Source: Bacteroidales bacterium UBA6340 (GTDB lineage: Bacteria > Bacteroidota > Bacteroidia > Bacteroidales > Paludibacteraceae). From it: DNA of 23,883 nucleotides. Location of the stretch: NCBI GenBank assembly GCA_002440265.1, contig DJSG01000072.1:1777-25659 (forward strand), read 5' to 3'. Under the pieces are notes generated by a model. The model made no database searches. It was not told the origin of the DNA and saw only the letters and a program-made list of their open reading frames with translations. A program made the position numbers and the translations under genes. Shown one piece after another: positions 7,621 to 15,253 of this stretch. Positions within the stretch are counted from its first letter, which is position 1. Each line of letters starts with the position of its first letter.

Positions 7621-8178
7621 TTATTTACCAGCCGATTTACCAGCCTTACGACGAACGACTTCACCTTGGAACTTAACACCCTTGCCTTTGTAGGGTTCAG
7701 GACGGCGGAACGAGCGAATCTTGGCGCACACCTGTCCGATGAGTTGCTTGTCGGCAGACTCAAGGATGACGAGGGGGTTCTGGTTACGCTCCGACTTGGT
7801 CTCTACCTTAATCTCTTTGGGGAGTTGGAGGTAGATGGGGTGCGTATAACCGAGAGCGAAGTTGAGCACTTGCGGTTGGAAGATTTCAACACGGTAGCCG
7901 ACGCCGACCAACTCGAGCACTTTCTTGTAGCCGTCGTGTACACCAACCACCATATTGTGGATGAGTGCGCGGTACAAGCCGTGCATGGAGCGGCTTTCTT
8001 TCTCGTCGTTGGGGCGAGTGACATGGCAAACGCCATCCTCAACGGTAACGGTGATGATAGGGTTTACCTGCTGTTGGAGTTCACCTTTGGGACCTTTGAC
8101 GGTAACAAGGTTTTCGGGGCTAACTGTTACGGTTACGCCTGCGGGGATTGCGATAGGTAATTTACCAATTCTTGACAT
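7621..8178 (-). CDS. rplF: 50S ribosomal protein L6
   Basis: 185 residues. L6 is a two-domain protein beside the sarcin-ricin loop, where EF-G and EF-Tu act. The first domain begins MSRIGKLPIAIPAGVTVTVS; the second includes the signature segment RSFRRPEPYKGKGVKFQGEV with the basic tail VRRKAGKSAGK. A strong Shine-Dalgarno sequence precedes it (8185-8193), unusual for this cluster. It is 18 nt after rpsH. Confidence 0.98.
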   Translation of the reverse strand: MSRIGKLPIAIPAGVTVTVSPENLVTVKGPKGELQQQVNPIITVTVEDGVCHVTRPNDEKESRSMHGLYRALIHNMVVGVHDGYKKVLELVGVGYRVEIFQPQVLNFALGYTHPIYLQLPKEIKVETKSERNQNPLVILESADKQLIGQVCAKIRSFRRPEPYKGKGVKFQGEVVRRKAGKSAGK

Positions 8179-8184
8179 AGTCTT

Positions 8185-8193
8185 CTCCTCCTT
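8185..8193 (-). promoter_or_regulatory. Shine-Dalgarno sequence of rplF
   Basis: On the minus strand AAGGAGGAG lies 6 nt before the rplF ATG. It is one of the few strong anti-16S matches in the ribosomal block and confirms the chosen start. Confidence 0.7.
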
Positions 8194-8196
8194 ACA

Positions 8197-8592
8197 TTAA
8201 TAAACATAACAAATAACCTCACCACCCAACTTGAGTCCGACAGCCTCTTTGTTGGTCATCACACCTTTCGAAGTGGAAAGGATGGCGATACCGAGTCCGT
8301 TGAGGACGCGGGGCATCTCGCGATAACCTACATACTGGCGGAGACCGGGGGTAGATACACGTTGTAAACTCTTGATGGCGTTAACTTTGTTAACCGGATC
8401 ATACTTCAGAGCGATTTTGATAGTGCCCTGAGGTCCATCTTCCACGAACTTGTAGGAGAGGATGTAGCCTTTCTCGAACAAGATACGCGTGATCTCTTTC
8501 TTCAGATTCGAAGCAGGCACCTCGACAACGCGGTGACCGGCCTTGATTGCATTTCTGAGACGAGTCAGATAATCTGCGATTGGATCTGTCAT
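8197..8592 (-). CDS. rpsH: 30S ribosomal protein S8
   Basis: 131 residues. S8 binds the central domain of 16S rRNA and in E. coli also represses the spc operon mRNA. The N-terminal helix region is typical (MTDPIADYLTRLRNAIKAGH) and the C-terminal RNA-binding loop reads STSKGVMTNKEAVGLKLGGE with the final VICYVY. Upstream lies an unusually long 310-nt spacer separating it from rpsN, so this gene may be preceded by its own leader or processing site. Confidence 0.98.
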   Translation of the reverse strand: MTDPIADYLTRLRNAIKAGHRVVEVPASNLKKEITRILFEKGYILSYKFVEDGPQGTIKIALKYDPVNKVNAIKSLQRVSTPGLRQYVGYREMPRVLNGLGIAILSTSKGVMTNKEAVGLKLGGEVICYVY

Positions 8593-8614
8593 AATTGTTT
8601 TGTTGTTAAATTAA

Positions 8615-8629
8615 TCCCGCCTTTCGGGA
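8615..8629 (-). other. small hairpin before rpsH, terminator-like
   Basis: On the minus strand TCCCG, a 5-base loop and CGGGA form a stem, followed by TTAATTT. It ends 22 nt before the rpsH ATG. The stem is short and the U-tract is interrupted, so it would be a weak attenuator at best. Confidence 0.3.
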
Positions 8630-8829
8630 CAATATTTAATAATTGATTTATTCTATATCATCTAACTAAGGCTATCCTATCCCTTGCGCATCCCTTGCCT
8701 ATTAGGAGTTCTACTCAGCCCACTGGGCTTCGTTTCGCTACGGCGCTCAGTGCGCTTTGCGCACCCGCCTTACGCTTCACCCTTGCTGTTTTTACTCGAC
8801 TTTCTCTCGGTATTCACTCGGGAAAATGT

Positions 8830-8858
8830 CGCGGGTATATCGCGGGTCGAACGCGGGT
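8830..8858. repeat. three heptamers at exact 11-bp spacing
   Basis: CGCGGGT occurs at 8830, 8841 and 8852, so the three copies are on one DNA face. The intervening four bases differ, which means the period is kept while the spacer varies. Confidence 0.6.
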
Positions 8859-8902
8859 CTTGCAGGGGTAAGATGCACCTTGTCAGACAACATTTCCTGA
8901 GT

Positions 8903-9172
8903 TTACCAGCTGGCTTTCTTCACTCCCGGGATAAGGCCTTTGGAAGCCATCTCGCGGAACTGAATACGGCTCAAGCCGAATGCACGCATATAGCCTTTTG
9001 GACGACCTGTGATTTTGCAGCGGTTGTGCAAACGGACAGGGCTGGCGTTCTTAGGCAGAGCCTGCAGACCTTCGTAGTCACCATCCTTGAGGAGTTGGGC
9101 GCGTTTAGCAGCGTACTTGGCGCACAAAGCAGCGCGTTTCACCTCGCGGGCTTTCATTGATTCTTTTGCCAT
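8903..9172 (-). CDS. rpsN: 30S ribosomal protein S14, zinc-free form
   Basis: 89 residues. S14 lies in the 30S head near S3 and S10 and the A site. It is the long form without the paired CxxC zinc motifs found in the 61-residue type; only isolated cysteines at 17 and 52 remain. The C-terminal signature RCKITGRPKGYMRAFGLSRI, then QFREMASKGLIPGVKKASW is clear. It starts 6 nt after rplE and is followed by the anomalous 310-nt spacer. Confidence 0.98.
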   Translation of the reverse strand: MAKESMKAREVKRAALCAKYAAKRAQLLKDGDYEGLQALPKNASPVRLHNRCKITGRPKGYMRAFGLSRIQFREMASKGLIPGVKKASW

Positions 9173-9178
9173 AGTCTG

Positions 9179-9721
9179 TTACTTTTTGAATGGTAATCCA
9201 AACTCGCGGAGGAGTGCGAAGCCCTCTTCGTCGGTCTGAGCGGTGGTCACGAAAGTGATGTTCATACCGAGCAGTTTGGTGATGTTATCAATGTTGATTT
9301 CAGGGAAGATGATTTGCTCCTGGATGCCGAGGGTGTAGTTGCCACGGCCGTCCAACTTGCTGTCAATACCCTTGAAGTCGCGGATACGAGGCAGAGCCAC
9401 GCGGACGAGACGCTCCAAGAACTCGTACATACGCTCGCCACGGAGGGTAACGCGCACGCCGATAGGCATTTTCTTACGAACCTTGAAGTTAGCGATATCC
9501 TTCTTAGAGGTGGTAGCAACGGCTTTCTGACCGGAGATAAGGGTCATCTCTTGTTGAGCGACGTCGATAATCTTCTTGTCAGCCACAGCTTCGCCCAAAC
9601 CTTGGTTGAGGACAATCTTGGTGAGTTTCGGGCACTGCATTACTGTAGTGTAGTTGAACTCCTTCATCAGGATAGGCACGATGCGCTCCTGATAATCTTG
9701 TTTTAGACTTGCTGTATTCAT
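9179..9721 (-). CDS. rplE: 50S ribosomal protein L5
   Basis: 180 residues. L5 carries 5S rRNA into the central protuberance and contacts S13 and P-site tRNA. Diagnostic parts are MQCPKLTKIVLNQGLGEAVA, TTSKKDIANFKVRKKMPIGV, and RVALPRIRDFKGI. The C-terminus LGMNITFVTTAQTDEEGFAL is typical. It is almost contiguous with rplX (2 nt), implying coupling. Confidence 0.98.
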   Translation of the reverse strand: MNTASLKQDYQERIVPILMKEFNYTTVMQCPKLTKIVLNQGLGEAVADKKIIDVAQQEMTLISGQKAVATTSKKDIANFKVRKKMPIGVRVTLRGERMYEFLERLVRVALPRIRDFKGIDSKLDGRGNYTLGIQEQIIFPEINIDNITKLLGMNITFVTTAQTDEEGFALLREFGLPFKK

Positions 9722-9723
9722 TG

Positions 9724-10032
9724 TTAGATCTCTTTACCGGATTTTTTACTTACACGTACCAGTTTGCCATCCTTCTCTATACGGCCTACGCGTACGGGTT
9801 TGCCGTTCTCAACGGGGTTGAGGTTGGAGATATGGATAGGAGCCTCCTGTTTTACGATACCCCCTTGCGGGTTCTTAGCACTGGGTTTGGTACTCTTGGA
9901 TACCATATTGACACCCTCTACGATAGCACGTTGTTTCTCAACGAGCACTTCCAGCACTCGGCCGGTCTTGCCCTTGGAAGCACCTGCGTTTACGTAAACG
10001 ATATCACCCTTCTTAATATGTAACTTTGCCAT
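9724..10032 (-). CDS. rplX: 50S ribosomal protein L24
   Basis: 102 residues. L24 is an early 50S assembly initiator that binds the 5' domain of 23S rRNA near the exit tunnel. The KOW motif is at the N-terminus (HIKKGDIVYVNAGASKGKTG), followed by VEGVNMVSKSTKP and the IHISNLNPV segment. Its length matches the family. It ends 2 nt before rplE and starts 21 nt after rplN. Confidence 0.97.
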   Translation of the reverse strand: MAKLHIKKGDIVYVNAGASKGKTGRVLEVLVEKQRAIVEGVNMVSKSTKPSAKNPQGGIVKQEAPIHISNLNPVENGKPVRVGRIEKDGKLVRVSKKSGKEI

Positions 10033-10053
10033 ATTAGTAGTAGAATTTGATGA

Positions 10054-10419
10054 TTAAAGCACTTCAGGTGCCAGAGAAATAATTTTCATGTTCGTTTGAC
10101 GCAACTCACGTGCCACGGGGCCGAAGATACGCGAACCGCGGAGTTCACCCGCATTGGAGATGAGCACGCAAGCGTTGTCATCGAAGCGGATATAACTGCC
10201 ATCAGCACGGCGAACCTCTTTCTTGACGCGCACTACGATAGCGCGGCTGACGGTACCATCCTTGATGTCGGAGGAGGGGATAACGCCCTTGACAGCGACA
10301 ACGATAGTATCACCAAGGGTAGCGTAACGCTTCTTGGTTCCGCCCAGAACGCGGATGCACAATGCCTCTTTGGCACCGGAGTTGTCCGCAACGGTCAGTC
10401 TTGATTCTTGCTGTATCAT
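10054..10419 (-). CDS. rplN: 50S ribosomal protein L14
   Basis: 121 residues. L14 is a beta-barrel protein at the subunit interface, contacting helix 44 region bridges and the ribosome silencing factor site. The start MIQQESRLTVADNSGAKEAL is nearly invariant; the FDDNACVLISNAGELRGSRI and FGPVARELR segments confirm the call. It is 2 nt after rpsQ. Confidence 0.98.
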   Translation of the reverse strand: MIQQESRLTVADNSGAKEALCIRVLGGTKKRYATLGDTIVVAVKGVIPSSDIKDGTVSRAIVVRVKKEVRRADGSYIRFDDNACVLISNAGELRGSRIFGPVARELRQTNMKIISLAPEVL

Positions 10420-10421
10420 AA

Positions 10422-10679
10422 TTACTTAGCCCTTTCGATAATTTGAGTTAAACGCCAACGAACAGTTTTGCTCAAAGGACGAGTTTCCATGATGCGTACG
10501 GTATCGCCGATGCCGCATTCGTTCTTCTCGTCATGAACATGGAACTTGCGAGTCTTATTGACAAACTTGCCATAGATAGGGTGTTTCTCTTTCCACTTAA
10601 CGGCCACGACGATAGTCTTGTCCATCTTGTTGGAAACGACAATACCCTGACGCTCTTTTCTTAGATTTCTTGTTTCCAT
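10422..10679 (-). CDS. rpsQ: 30S ribosomal protein S17
   Basis: 85 residues. S17 is an OB-fold protein that binds 16S rRNA helices 7 and 11 early in assembly. RKERQGIVVSNKMDKTIVVA and the loop KTRKFHVHDEKNECGIGDTV with METoRPLSKTVRW-like tail (residues about 60-75: RIMETRPLSKTVRW) match the family. It is tightly linked to rplN (2 nt) and rpmC (13 nt). Confidence 0.97.
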   Translation of the reverse strand: METRNLRKERQGIVVSNKMDKTIVVAVKWKEKHPIYGKFVNKTRKFHVHDEKNECGIGDTVRIMETRPLSKTVRWRLTQIIERAK

Positions 10680-10692
10680 TTCACTTTCGTTT

Positions 10693-10887
10693 TTACTTGG
10701 TTAATTCTCTTTGACGGAGCACAGTTGCAAGGCGAGCGATAGTTTTACGAGCCACCTTAATCTGCAACGGATTGTCAAGCGGAGAGATGCTGTGGTTCAG
10801 TTTCATGCGAACGAGAGCCTCTTTTTCGGAGGCGAGGCGCTCTTGAATCTCAGCAGTCGTTAATTCATTAATTTCAGCTATTTTCAT
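10693..10887 (-). CDS. rpmC: 50S ribosomal protein L29
   Basis: 64 residues of mostly helical sequence, the family length. L29 sits at the polypeptide exit and with L23 helps form the docking site for trigger factor and SRP. It starts MKIAEINELTTAEIQERLAS, and the C-terminal KVARKTIARLATVLRQREL is the characteristic basic helix. It lies 8 nt after rplP and 13 nt before rpsQ. Confidence 0.97.
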   Translation of the reverse strand: MKIAEINELTTAEIQERLASEKEALVRMKLNHSISPLDNPLQIKVARKTIARLATVLRQRELTK

Positions 10888-10895
10888 AATCCTGA

Positions 10896-11327
10896 TTAAA
10901 CATTTTGGGTTGGGTCGTAATCACGTCTTACGACAAATTTGGTTGTGATAGGAAGTTTCTGCGCTGCCAGGCGGAGAGCCTCTTTGGCTACTTCGTAGGG
11001 AACACCATCGACTTCGAAGATGATACGTCCGGGTTCCAATGGAACAACGAATCCCTCGGGAGCACCTTTACCTTTACCCATACGGACATCCAAAGGCTTC
11101 TTGGTGATTGGTTTATCGGGGAAGACGCGAATCCATACTTGACCTTGACGTTGCATGTAACGGGTTACTGCAACACGGGCTGCTTCGATTTGACGGCCTG
11201 TCAACCAGATGGTACCAAGCGATTTGATACCGAATGAGCCGAATGCCAACTCATGGCCGCGTTGTGCATTGCCTTTGATACGGCCTTTTTGCGAGCGGCG
11301 GAATTTCGTTTTCTTTGGTTGTAACAT
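10896..11327 (-). CDS. rplP: 50S ribosomal protein L16
   Basis: 143 residues. L16 contacts both A- and P-site tRNA elbows and completes the peptidyl transferase centre during assembly. MLQPKKTKFRRSQKGRIKGN opens the protein; WIRVFPDKPITKKPLDVRMG and KGKGAPEGFVVPLEPGRIIF are diagnostic. The region near R83 (RMGKGKG) that is hydroxylated in some bacteria is conserved. It is 27 nt after rpsC. Confidence 0.98.
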   Translation of the reverse strand: MLQPKKTKFRRSQKGRIKGNAQRGHELAFGSFGIKSLGTIWLTGRQIEAARVAVTRYMQRQGQVWIRVFPDKPITKKPLDVRMGKGKGAPEGFVVPLEPGRIIFEVDGVPYEVAKEALRLAAQKLPITTKFVVRRDYDPTQNV

Positions 11328-11354
11328 AACTGTAATCTACAAATCGGGTTAAAC

Positions 11355-12092
11355 TTATTGTTTTTTGTTTCTGCGGAAACCACCACGGCGGTCATCACGG
11401 CGGTCACGACGGTCGCCACGAGGTCCACCCTCTTGCTTCTGGGTAAAGTTGGGAGCAAGGTCTTTCTTGCCATACACTTCACCACGGCAGATCCAAACCT
11501 TTACGCCGATGAGTCCTACCTTGGTGAGAGCACCCACGTGGCAGTAGTCGATGTCGGCACGGAGGGTATGGAGAGGAGTACGCCCCTCTTTGTACATCTC
11601 CTTGCGTGCCATCTCGGCGCCGTTCAGACGACCGCTGACCTGAATCTTGATACCCTCGGCACCCATACGCATGGTGGATGCGATAGCCATCTTGACAGCA
11701 CGGCGGTACGCAATCTTACCCTCGAGTTGGCGAGCGATTTTAGTAGCCACGATAGTAGCATCCAATTCGGGACGCTTAACCTCGAAGATGTTGATTTGAA
11801 CGTCTTGTTTGGTGATTTTCTTCAGTTCCTCTTTCAATTTGTCAACCTCTTGTCCACCCTTACCGATGATATATCCGGGGCGAGCAGTGCAGACAGTGAC
11901 AGTTACAAGTTTCAGAGTACGCTCGATAACGATACGCGAAATACTAGCCTCAGCCAAGCGGGCATTCAGATACTTGCGGATTTTGGTGTCCTCAAGAATG
12001 GTATCTCCGTAGTTTTTTCCGCCATACCAGTTGGAATCCCAACCACGAACAATACCCAGGCGGTTACTAATTGGATTAATTTTCTGTCCCAT
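11355..12092 (-). CDS. rpsC: 30S ribosomal protein S3
   Basis: 245 residues. S3 lines the mRNA entry tunnel with S4 and S5 and helps unwind mRNA. It starts MGQKINPISNRLGIVRGWDS. The type-2 KH domain contains ARPGYIIGKGGQEVDKLKEE, and the C-terminal domain has GVKVWICRGEVYGK. The last 30 or so residues form an extension rich in Arg, Asp and Gly (GDRRDRRDDRRGG), longer than in E. coli. That extension may add RNA contact, which is inference. It is 6 nt after rplV. Confidence 0.97.
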   Translation of the reverse strand: MGQKINPISNRLGIVRGWDSNWYGGKNYGDTILEDTKIRKYLNARLAEASISRIVIERTLKLVTVTVCTARPGYIIGKGGQEVDKLKEELKKITKQDVQINIFEVKRPELDATIVATKIARQLEGKIAYRRAVKMAIASTMRMGAEGIKIQVSGRLNGAEMARKEMYKEGRTPLHTLRADIDYCHVGALTKVGLIGVKVWICRGEVYGKKDLAPNFTQKQEGGPRGDRRDRRDDRRGGFRRNKKQ

Positions 12093-12098
12093 TGTTGA

Positions 12099-12506
12099 TT
12101 ACTTTGCTTCGTTAGTATTTTTGGTATCTACAAATACGGTAATATGGTTGGAGCGTTTGCGAACACGGTAGCCGCGACCTTGAGGAGCGGTCAGAAGACG
12201 TTTGAGCATCATGCCACCGTCAACCATAATGTTTGTTACATACAGAGTCTCCGAGTCAGCCTTCTTGCCGGTTTTGGTTTCCCAGTTGGCAATAGCGGAC
12301 TTCAGGAGTTTCTCGAGAGCGCGCGAAGCCTCCTTGGTAGAGAAATGCAGCGCACCCAGTGCACGGTTCACTTCCATTCCACGAATCATGTCAGCAACAA
12401 GGCGCATCTTGCGTGGAGAGGTAGGAACGTTATTAAGCTTCGCAAAGTACTGGCTCTTGCGGGCCTCTTTCATTGCTTCGGCTGTATTATGTTTTCTAGC
12501 ACCCAT
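12099..12506 (-). CDS. rplV: 50S ribosomal protein L22
   Basis: 135 residues. L22 spans the large subunit and its long beta-hairpin lines the exit tunnel, where macrolides and stalling peptides act. The globular part contains NNVPTSPRKMRLVADMIRGM; the hairpin reads GGMMLKRLLTAPQGRGYRVR followed by KRSNHITVFV. An N-terminal extension of about 20 residues (MGARKHNTAEAMKEARKSQY) is typical of Bacteroidota. It is 44 nt after rpsS. Confidence 0.97.
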   Translation of the reverse strand: MGARKHNTAEAMKEARKSQYFAKLNNVPTSPRKMRLVADMIRGMEVNRALGALHFSTKEASRALEKLLKSAIANWETKTGKKADSETLYVTNIMVDGGMMLKRLLTAPQGRGYRVRKRSNHITVFVDTKNTNEAK

Positions 12507-12550
12507 TTTGAATTCTAAAGTTTAATTTGTTGTTTGAATGATTCAATGGA

Positions 12551-12814
12551 TTATCTGTTTCCTGAGTGCCCGCGGAAGGTACGAGTGGGAGCAAATTCGC
12601 CCAACTTGTGGCCGACCATATTCTCGGTGATGTACACAGGAATGAACTTATTTCCATTGTGAACTGCAATAGTATGACCTACGAAATCAGGAGAGATCAT
12701 AGATGCGCGGCTCCAAGTCTTGACAACATCTTTCTTGCCCGACTCATTCATAGCCAACACCTTGTTCTCCAACTTTACGTTGATAAACGGTCCTTTTTTC
12801 AATGAACGACTCAT
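12551..12814 (-). CDS. rpsS: 30S ribosomal protein S19
   Basis: 87 residues. S19 pairs with S13 in the 30S head near the A site. MSRSLKKGPFINVKLENKVL, TWSRASMISPDFVGHTIAVH and GHKLGEFAPTRTFRGHSGNR are canonical. It starts 21 nt after rplB, in the standard S10-operon position. Confidence 0.98.
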   Translation of the reverse strand: MSRSLKKGPFINVKLENKVLAMNESGKKDVVKTWSRASMISPDFVGHTIAVHNGNKFIPVYITENMVGHKLGEFAPTRTFRGHSGNR

Positions 12815-12835
12815 AATTTCTCAAGATTTAATAGG

Positions 12836-13660
12836 TTATTTCTTTCTTCTCTCAATGATGTATTGGTTGCTCTGGTTCTTCGGATGACGAGTCTTGTAAC
12901 CCTTAGCCAGCAAGCCCTTGCGTGAACGCGGATGTCCACCGGAAGCACGACCTTCACCACCACCCATTGGGTGATCTACAGGGTTCATGGCTACACCACG
13001 GTTGCGCGGACGGCGTCCCAACCAGCGGCTGCGACCGGCCTTACCGCTCTTCTCCAATGCGTGGTCGCTGTTGCCAACGACACCTACAGTGGCTTTGCAT
13101 GCTGCCAATACCTTGCGGAGTTCGCCTGAAGGCAACTTGATGATTGCATACTTGTCTTCGCGGGAAGAGAGTTGTGCAAACACACCTGCCGAGCGAACCA
13201 TAGCAGCCCCTTGCCCCGGACGCAACTCGATGTTGTGAATCAGCGTTCCGAGAGGAATGTTAGCCATAGGAAGAGCATTTCCTACTTCAGGAGCCACGTT
13301 TTCTCCTGACATCACTGTTTGACCTACTTGCAGTCCGTTAGGTGCAAGAATGTAACGTTTCTCGCCATCAGCATAGAAGAGGAGTGCGATACGAGCCGAG
13401 CGGTTCGGATCGTACTCAATCGTCTTTACAATAGCGGGTACACCATCTTTGTTACGTTTGAAGTCAATTACACGGTACTTCTGCTTGTGTCCGCCGCCGA
13501 TATAACGCATGGTCTCTTTACCCACATGGTTACGACCACCCGTCTTGCGCTTGCCGAACACAAGAGATTTCTCCGGAGCACTTGCGGTAATTGTCTCAAA
13601 TGCACCGATAATTTTGTGTCTTTGCCCCGGTGTAGAGGGTTTTAATTTACGTACAGCCAT
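12836..13660 (-). CDS. rplB: 50S ribosomal protein L2
   Basis: 274 residues. L2 is the most conserved large-subunit protein and is needed for subunit joining and peptidyl transfer. The N-terminal OB-fold and SH3-like domains are seen in sequence around KYRVIDFKRNKDGVPAIVKT and LRPGQGAAMVRSAGVFAQLS. The active-centre loop reads MNPVDHPMGGGEGRASGGHP, keeping the His equivalent to E. coli H229. It is 2 nt after rplW, implying translational coupling. Confidence 0.98.
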   Translation of the reverse strand: MAVRKLKPSTPGQRHKIIGAFETITASAPEKSLVFGKRKTGGRNHVGKETMRYIGGGHKQKYRVIDFKRNKDGVPAIVKTIEYDPNRSARIALLFYADGEKRYILAPNGLQVGQTVMSGENVAPEVGNALPMANIPLGTLIHNIELRPGQGAAMVRSAGVFAQLSSREDKYAIIKLPSGELRKVLAACKATVGVVGNSDHALEKSGKAGRSRWLGRRPRNRGVAMNPVDHPMGGGEGRASGGHPRSRKGLLAKGYKTRHPKNQSNQYIIERRKK

Positions 13661-13662
13661 TT

Positions 13663-13953
13663 TTAGATATTGCTATAAAAATCGATTGTTTCACCTTCTT
13701 TCAATGTCACGATAGCCTTCTTGTAAGCCTGTTGTGCACCGCGGAGCAGACCGCTCTTGGTGTAGCGTTGCTTAACTTTGGGAGCCACCACGAGGGTGTT
13801 GACATCCACTACCTGTACATTGTACATCTCCTCAACAGCCTTCTTGATTTGCACCTTGTTGGCGTCGCGGACAACACGAAAACCATAACGGTTGAACTTT
13901 TCGCCTGCGGCGGTCATCTTCTCAGTGACGATTGGTTTAAGAATAATTGCCAT
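13663..13953 (-). CDS. rplW: 50S ribosomal protein L23
   Basis: 96 residues. L23 at the tunnel exit is the main docking site for trigger factor and SRP. MAIILKPIVTEKMTAAGEKF and RYGFRVVRDANKVQIKKAVE identify it, with the conserved VDVNTLVVAPKVKQRY loop. The frame extends upstream to 14010, but the added 19 residues overlap rplD and lack similarity. A strong Shine-Dalgarno sequence (13961-13969) fixes the start at 13953. Confidence 0.97.
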   Translation of the reverse strand: MAIILKPIVTEKMTAAGEKFNRYGFRVVRDANKVQIKKAVEEMYNVQVVDVNTLVVAPKVKQRYTKSGLLRGAQQAYKKAIVTLKEGETIDFYSNI

Positions 13954-13960
13954 AGTTGTA

Positions 13961-13969
13961 ACCTCCTTA
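13961..13969 (-). promoter_or_regulatory. Shine-Dalgarno sequence of rplW
   Basis: TAAGGAGGT on the minus strand ends 7 nt before the rplW ATG. It overlaps the rplD stop codon (13967-13969), so ribosomes ending rplD could restart on rplW. It decides between two possible starts. Confidence 0.75.
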
Positions 13970-14596
13970 TGCGTTAAAAGTTGCCTCGATAGCAGGAACG
14001 GCGTTCTCAACGATAACCACTGCGTTCGAGTTCATGATTGCGTATGTATTCAGTTCGTTAACCGTCACCACGTTGGTGCGTTGGATGTTGCGGGCGGACT
14101 TCAGTACCTCGGCATTGTTCTCAGCGAGCACGAAGAGCACCTTCTTGTCAGCCACTTTGAGGTTGTTCATTACCTCAACCATAGCCTTGGTTTTGGGAGC
14201 CTCGAATGTCAGCGCATCGACTACGATGATTTGACCATTCTGAGCGCGCAGACTGAGAGCACTGCGGCGAGCCAGTTGTTTCACCTTCTTGTTGAGTTTG
14301 AAACTATAGTCACGGGGAACGGGGCCAAAGATGGTACCACCACCTACGCGAACCGGAGACTTCAAGTCACCCGGACGTGCGCCACCGCCGCCCTTCTGAC
14401 GACCGAGTTTGCGTGTAGAGTGAGCGTTCTCGCTACGTTGTTTAGCCTTTGCCGTACCTTGGCGATTGTTGGCCAGATATTGCTTTACATCCAAATAGAT
14501 GGCGTGGTCGTTAGGCTCGATAGCGAAGACAGCGTCATTGAGAACTACCTTCTTGCCGGTCTCTTGTCCGGCCATATTCAAAATACTAAGTTCCAT
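13967..14596 (-). CDS. rplD: 50S ribosomal protein L4
   Basis: 209 residues. L4 extends a long loop into the exit tunnel; in E. coli it also represses the S10 operon. The loop is visible as NAHSTRKLGRQKGGGGARPG with GDLKSPVRVGGGTIFGPVPR. The globular domain shows KKVKQLARRSALSLRAQNGQ. It is 5 nt after rplC. If L4 autoregulates here, the stem-loops in the rpsJ and rplC leaders would be the places to look (inference). Confidence 0.98.
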   Translation of the reverse strand: MELSILNMAGQETGKKVVLNDAVFAIEPNDHAIYLDVKQYLANNRQGTAKAKQRSENAHSTRKLGRQKGGGGARPGDLKSPVRVGGGTIFGPVPRDYSFKLNKKVKQLARRSALSLRAQNGQIIVVDALTFEAPKTKAMVEVMNNLKVADKKVLFVLAENNAEVLKSARNIQRTNVVTVNELNTYAIMNSNAVVIVENAVPAIEATFNA

Positions 14597-14601
14597 ACCT
14601 C

Positions 14602-15219
14602 TTATTTGTTAATAGTAACGATTGAATTTTTAGCACCCGGGATACTGCCCTTGACCATAATCAAGTTGTACTCGGGAATTACTTTGAGCACTACAAGGTT
14701 CTGTACCGTAACGCGGTCTGTACCCATGTGGCCACCCATGCGGGTACCCGGGAAGATACGGCTCGGGTATGCACAAGCACCTACCGAACCGGGGGCGCGC
14801 AGACGGTCGTCCTGACCGTGTGTCGATTGACCTACACCGCCGAAACCGTGACGCTTGACAACGCCTTGGAAACCTTTACCTTTCGATACACCGATAACGT
14901 CCACGTAGGAGTTCTCCTCGAACATGTCCACAGTCAATGTGTCGCCCAATTTGAGTTCTTGTTCGAAGCCGTCGAACTCTGCGAGGTGGCGCATCGGTTG
15001 AACGCCTGCCGCTTTGAAGTGACCTGCCTCAGCCTTGTTGGTGTGTTTCTCGCTCTTGGGCATGAAACCTACCTGAACAGCCTGATAGCCGTCTTTCTCC
15101 ACAGTCTTCAGTTGCGTAACAACGCAAGGACCTGCCTCGATAACGGTGCATGGGATATTCTTGCCATCAGCACCGAAAACGGATGTCATTCCGATTTTTT
15201 TACCTAATAATCCTGGCAT
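14602..15219 (-). CDS. rplC: 50S ribosomal protein L3
   Basis: 205 residues. L3 binds close to the peptidyl transferase centre and starts 50S assembly with L24. MPGLLGKKIGMTSVFGADGK opens it, then GVSKGKGFQGVVKRHGFGGV and the long loop with GSVGACAYPSRIFPGTRMGG. The 141-nt spacer upstream contains two mutually exclusive stem-loops, so this gene may have its own leader control. Confidence 0.98.
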   Translation of the reverse strand: MPGLLGKKIGMTSVFGADGKNIPCTVIEAGPCVVTQLKTVEKDGYQAVQVGFMPKSEKHTNKAEAGHFKAAGVQPMRHLAEFDGFEQELKLGDTLTVDMFEENSYVDVIGVSKGKGFQGVVKRHGFGGVGQSTHGQDDRLRAPGSVGACAYPSRIFPGTRMGGHMGTDRVTVQNLVVLKVIPEYNLIMVKGSIPGAKNSIVTINK

Positions 15220-15253
15220 TTTTGCTGTGATTAAATTTGTTTATTAGTTACTT

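Larger units (their letters stand above)
8593..8902. other. 310-nt spacer between rpsN and rpsH
   Basis: No gene is visible. Read as minus-strand RNA it holds a run of three ACCCGCG heptamers (8830-8858), a hairpin with 6-bp arms and a 3-base loop (8750-8764), and near rpsH a 5-bp hairpin (8615-8629) followed by a U-rich stretch. No TAnnTTTG promoter element was found. Neighbouring spacers in the spc group are 2-20 nt, so this looks like inserted or specially maintained DNA. Confidence 0.6.

Noticed and set aside
13954..14010. Longer rplW start
   Set aside because: The extension overlaps rplD; a strong Shine-Dalgarno sequence fits the shorter start.
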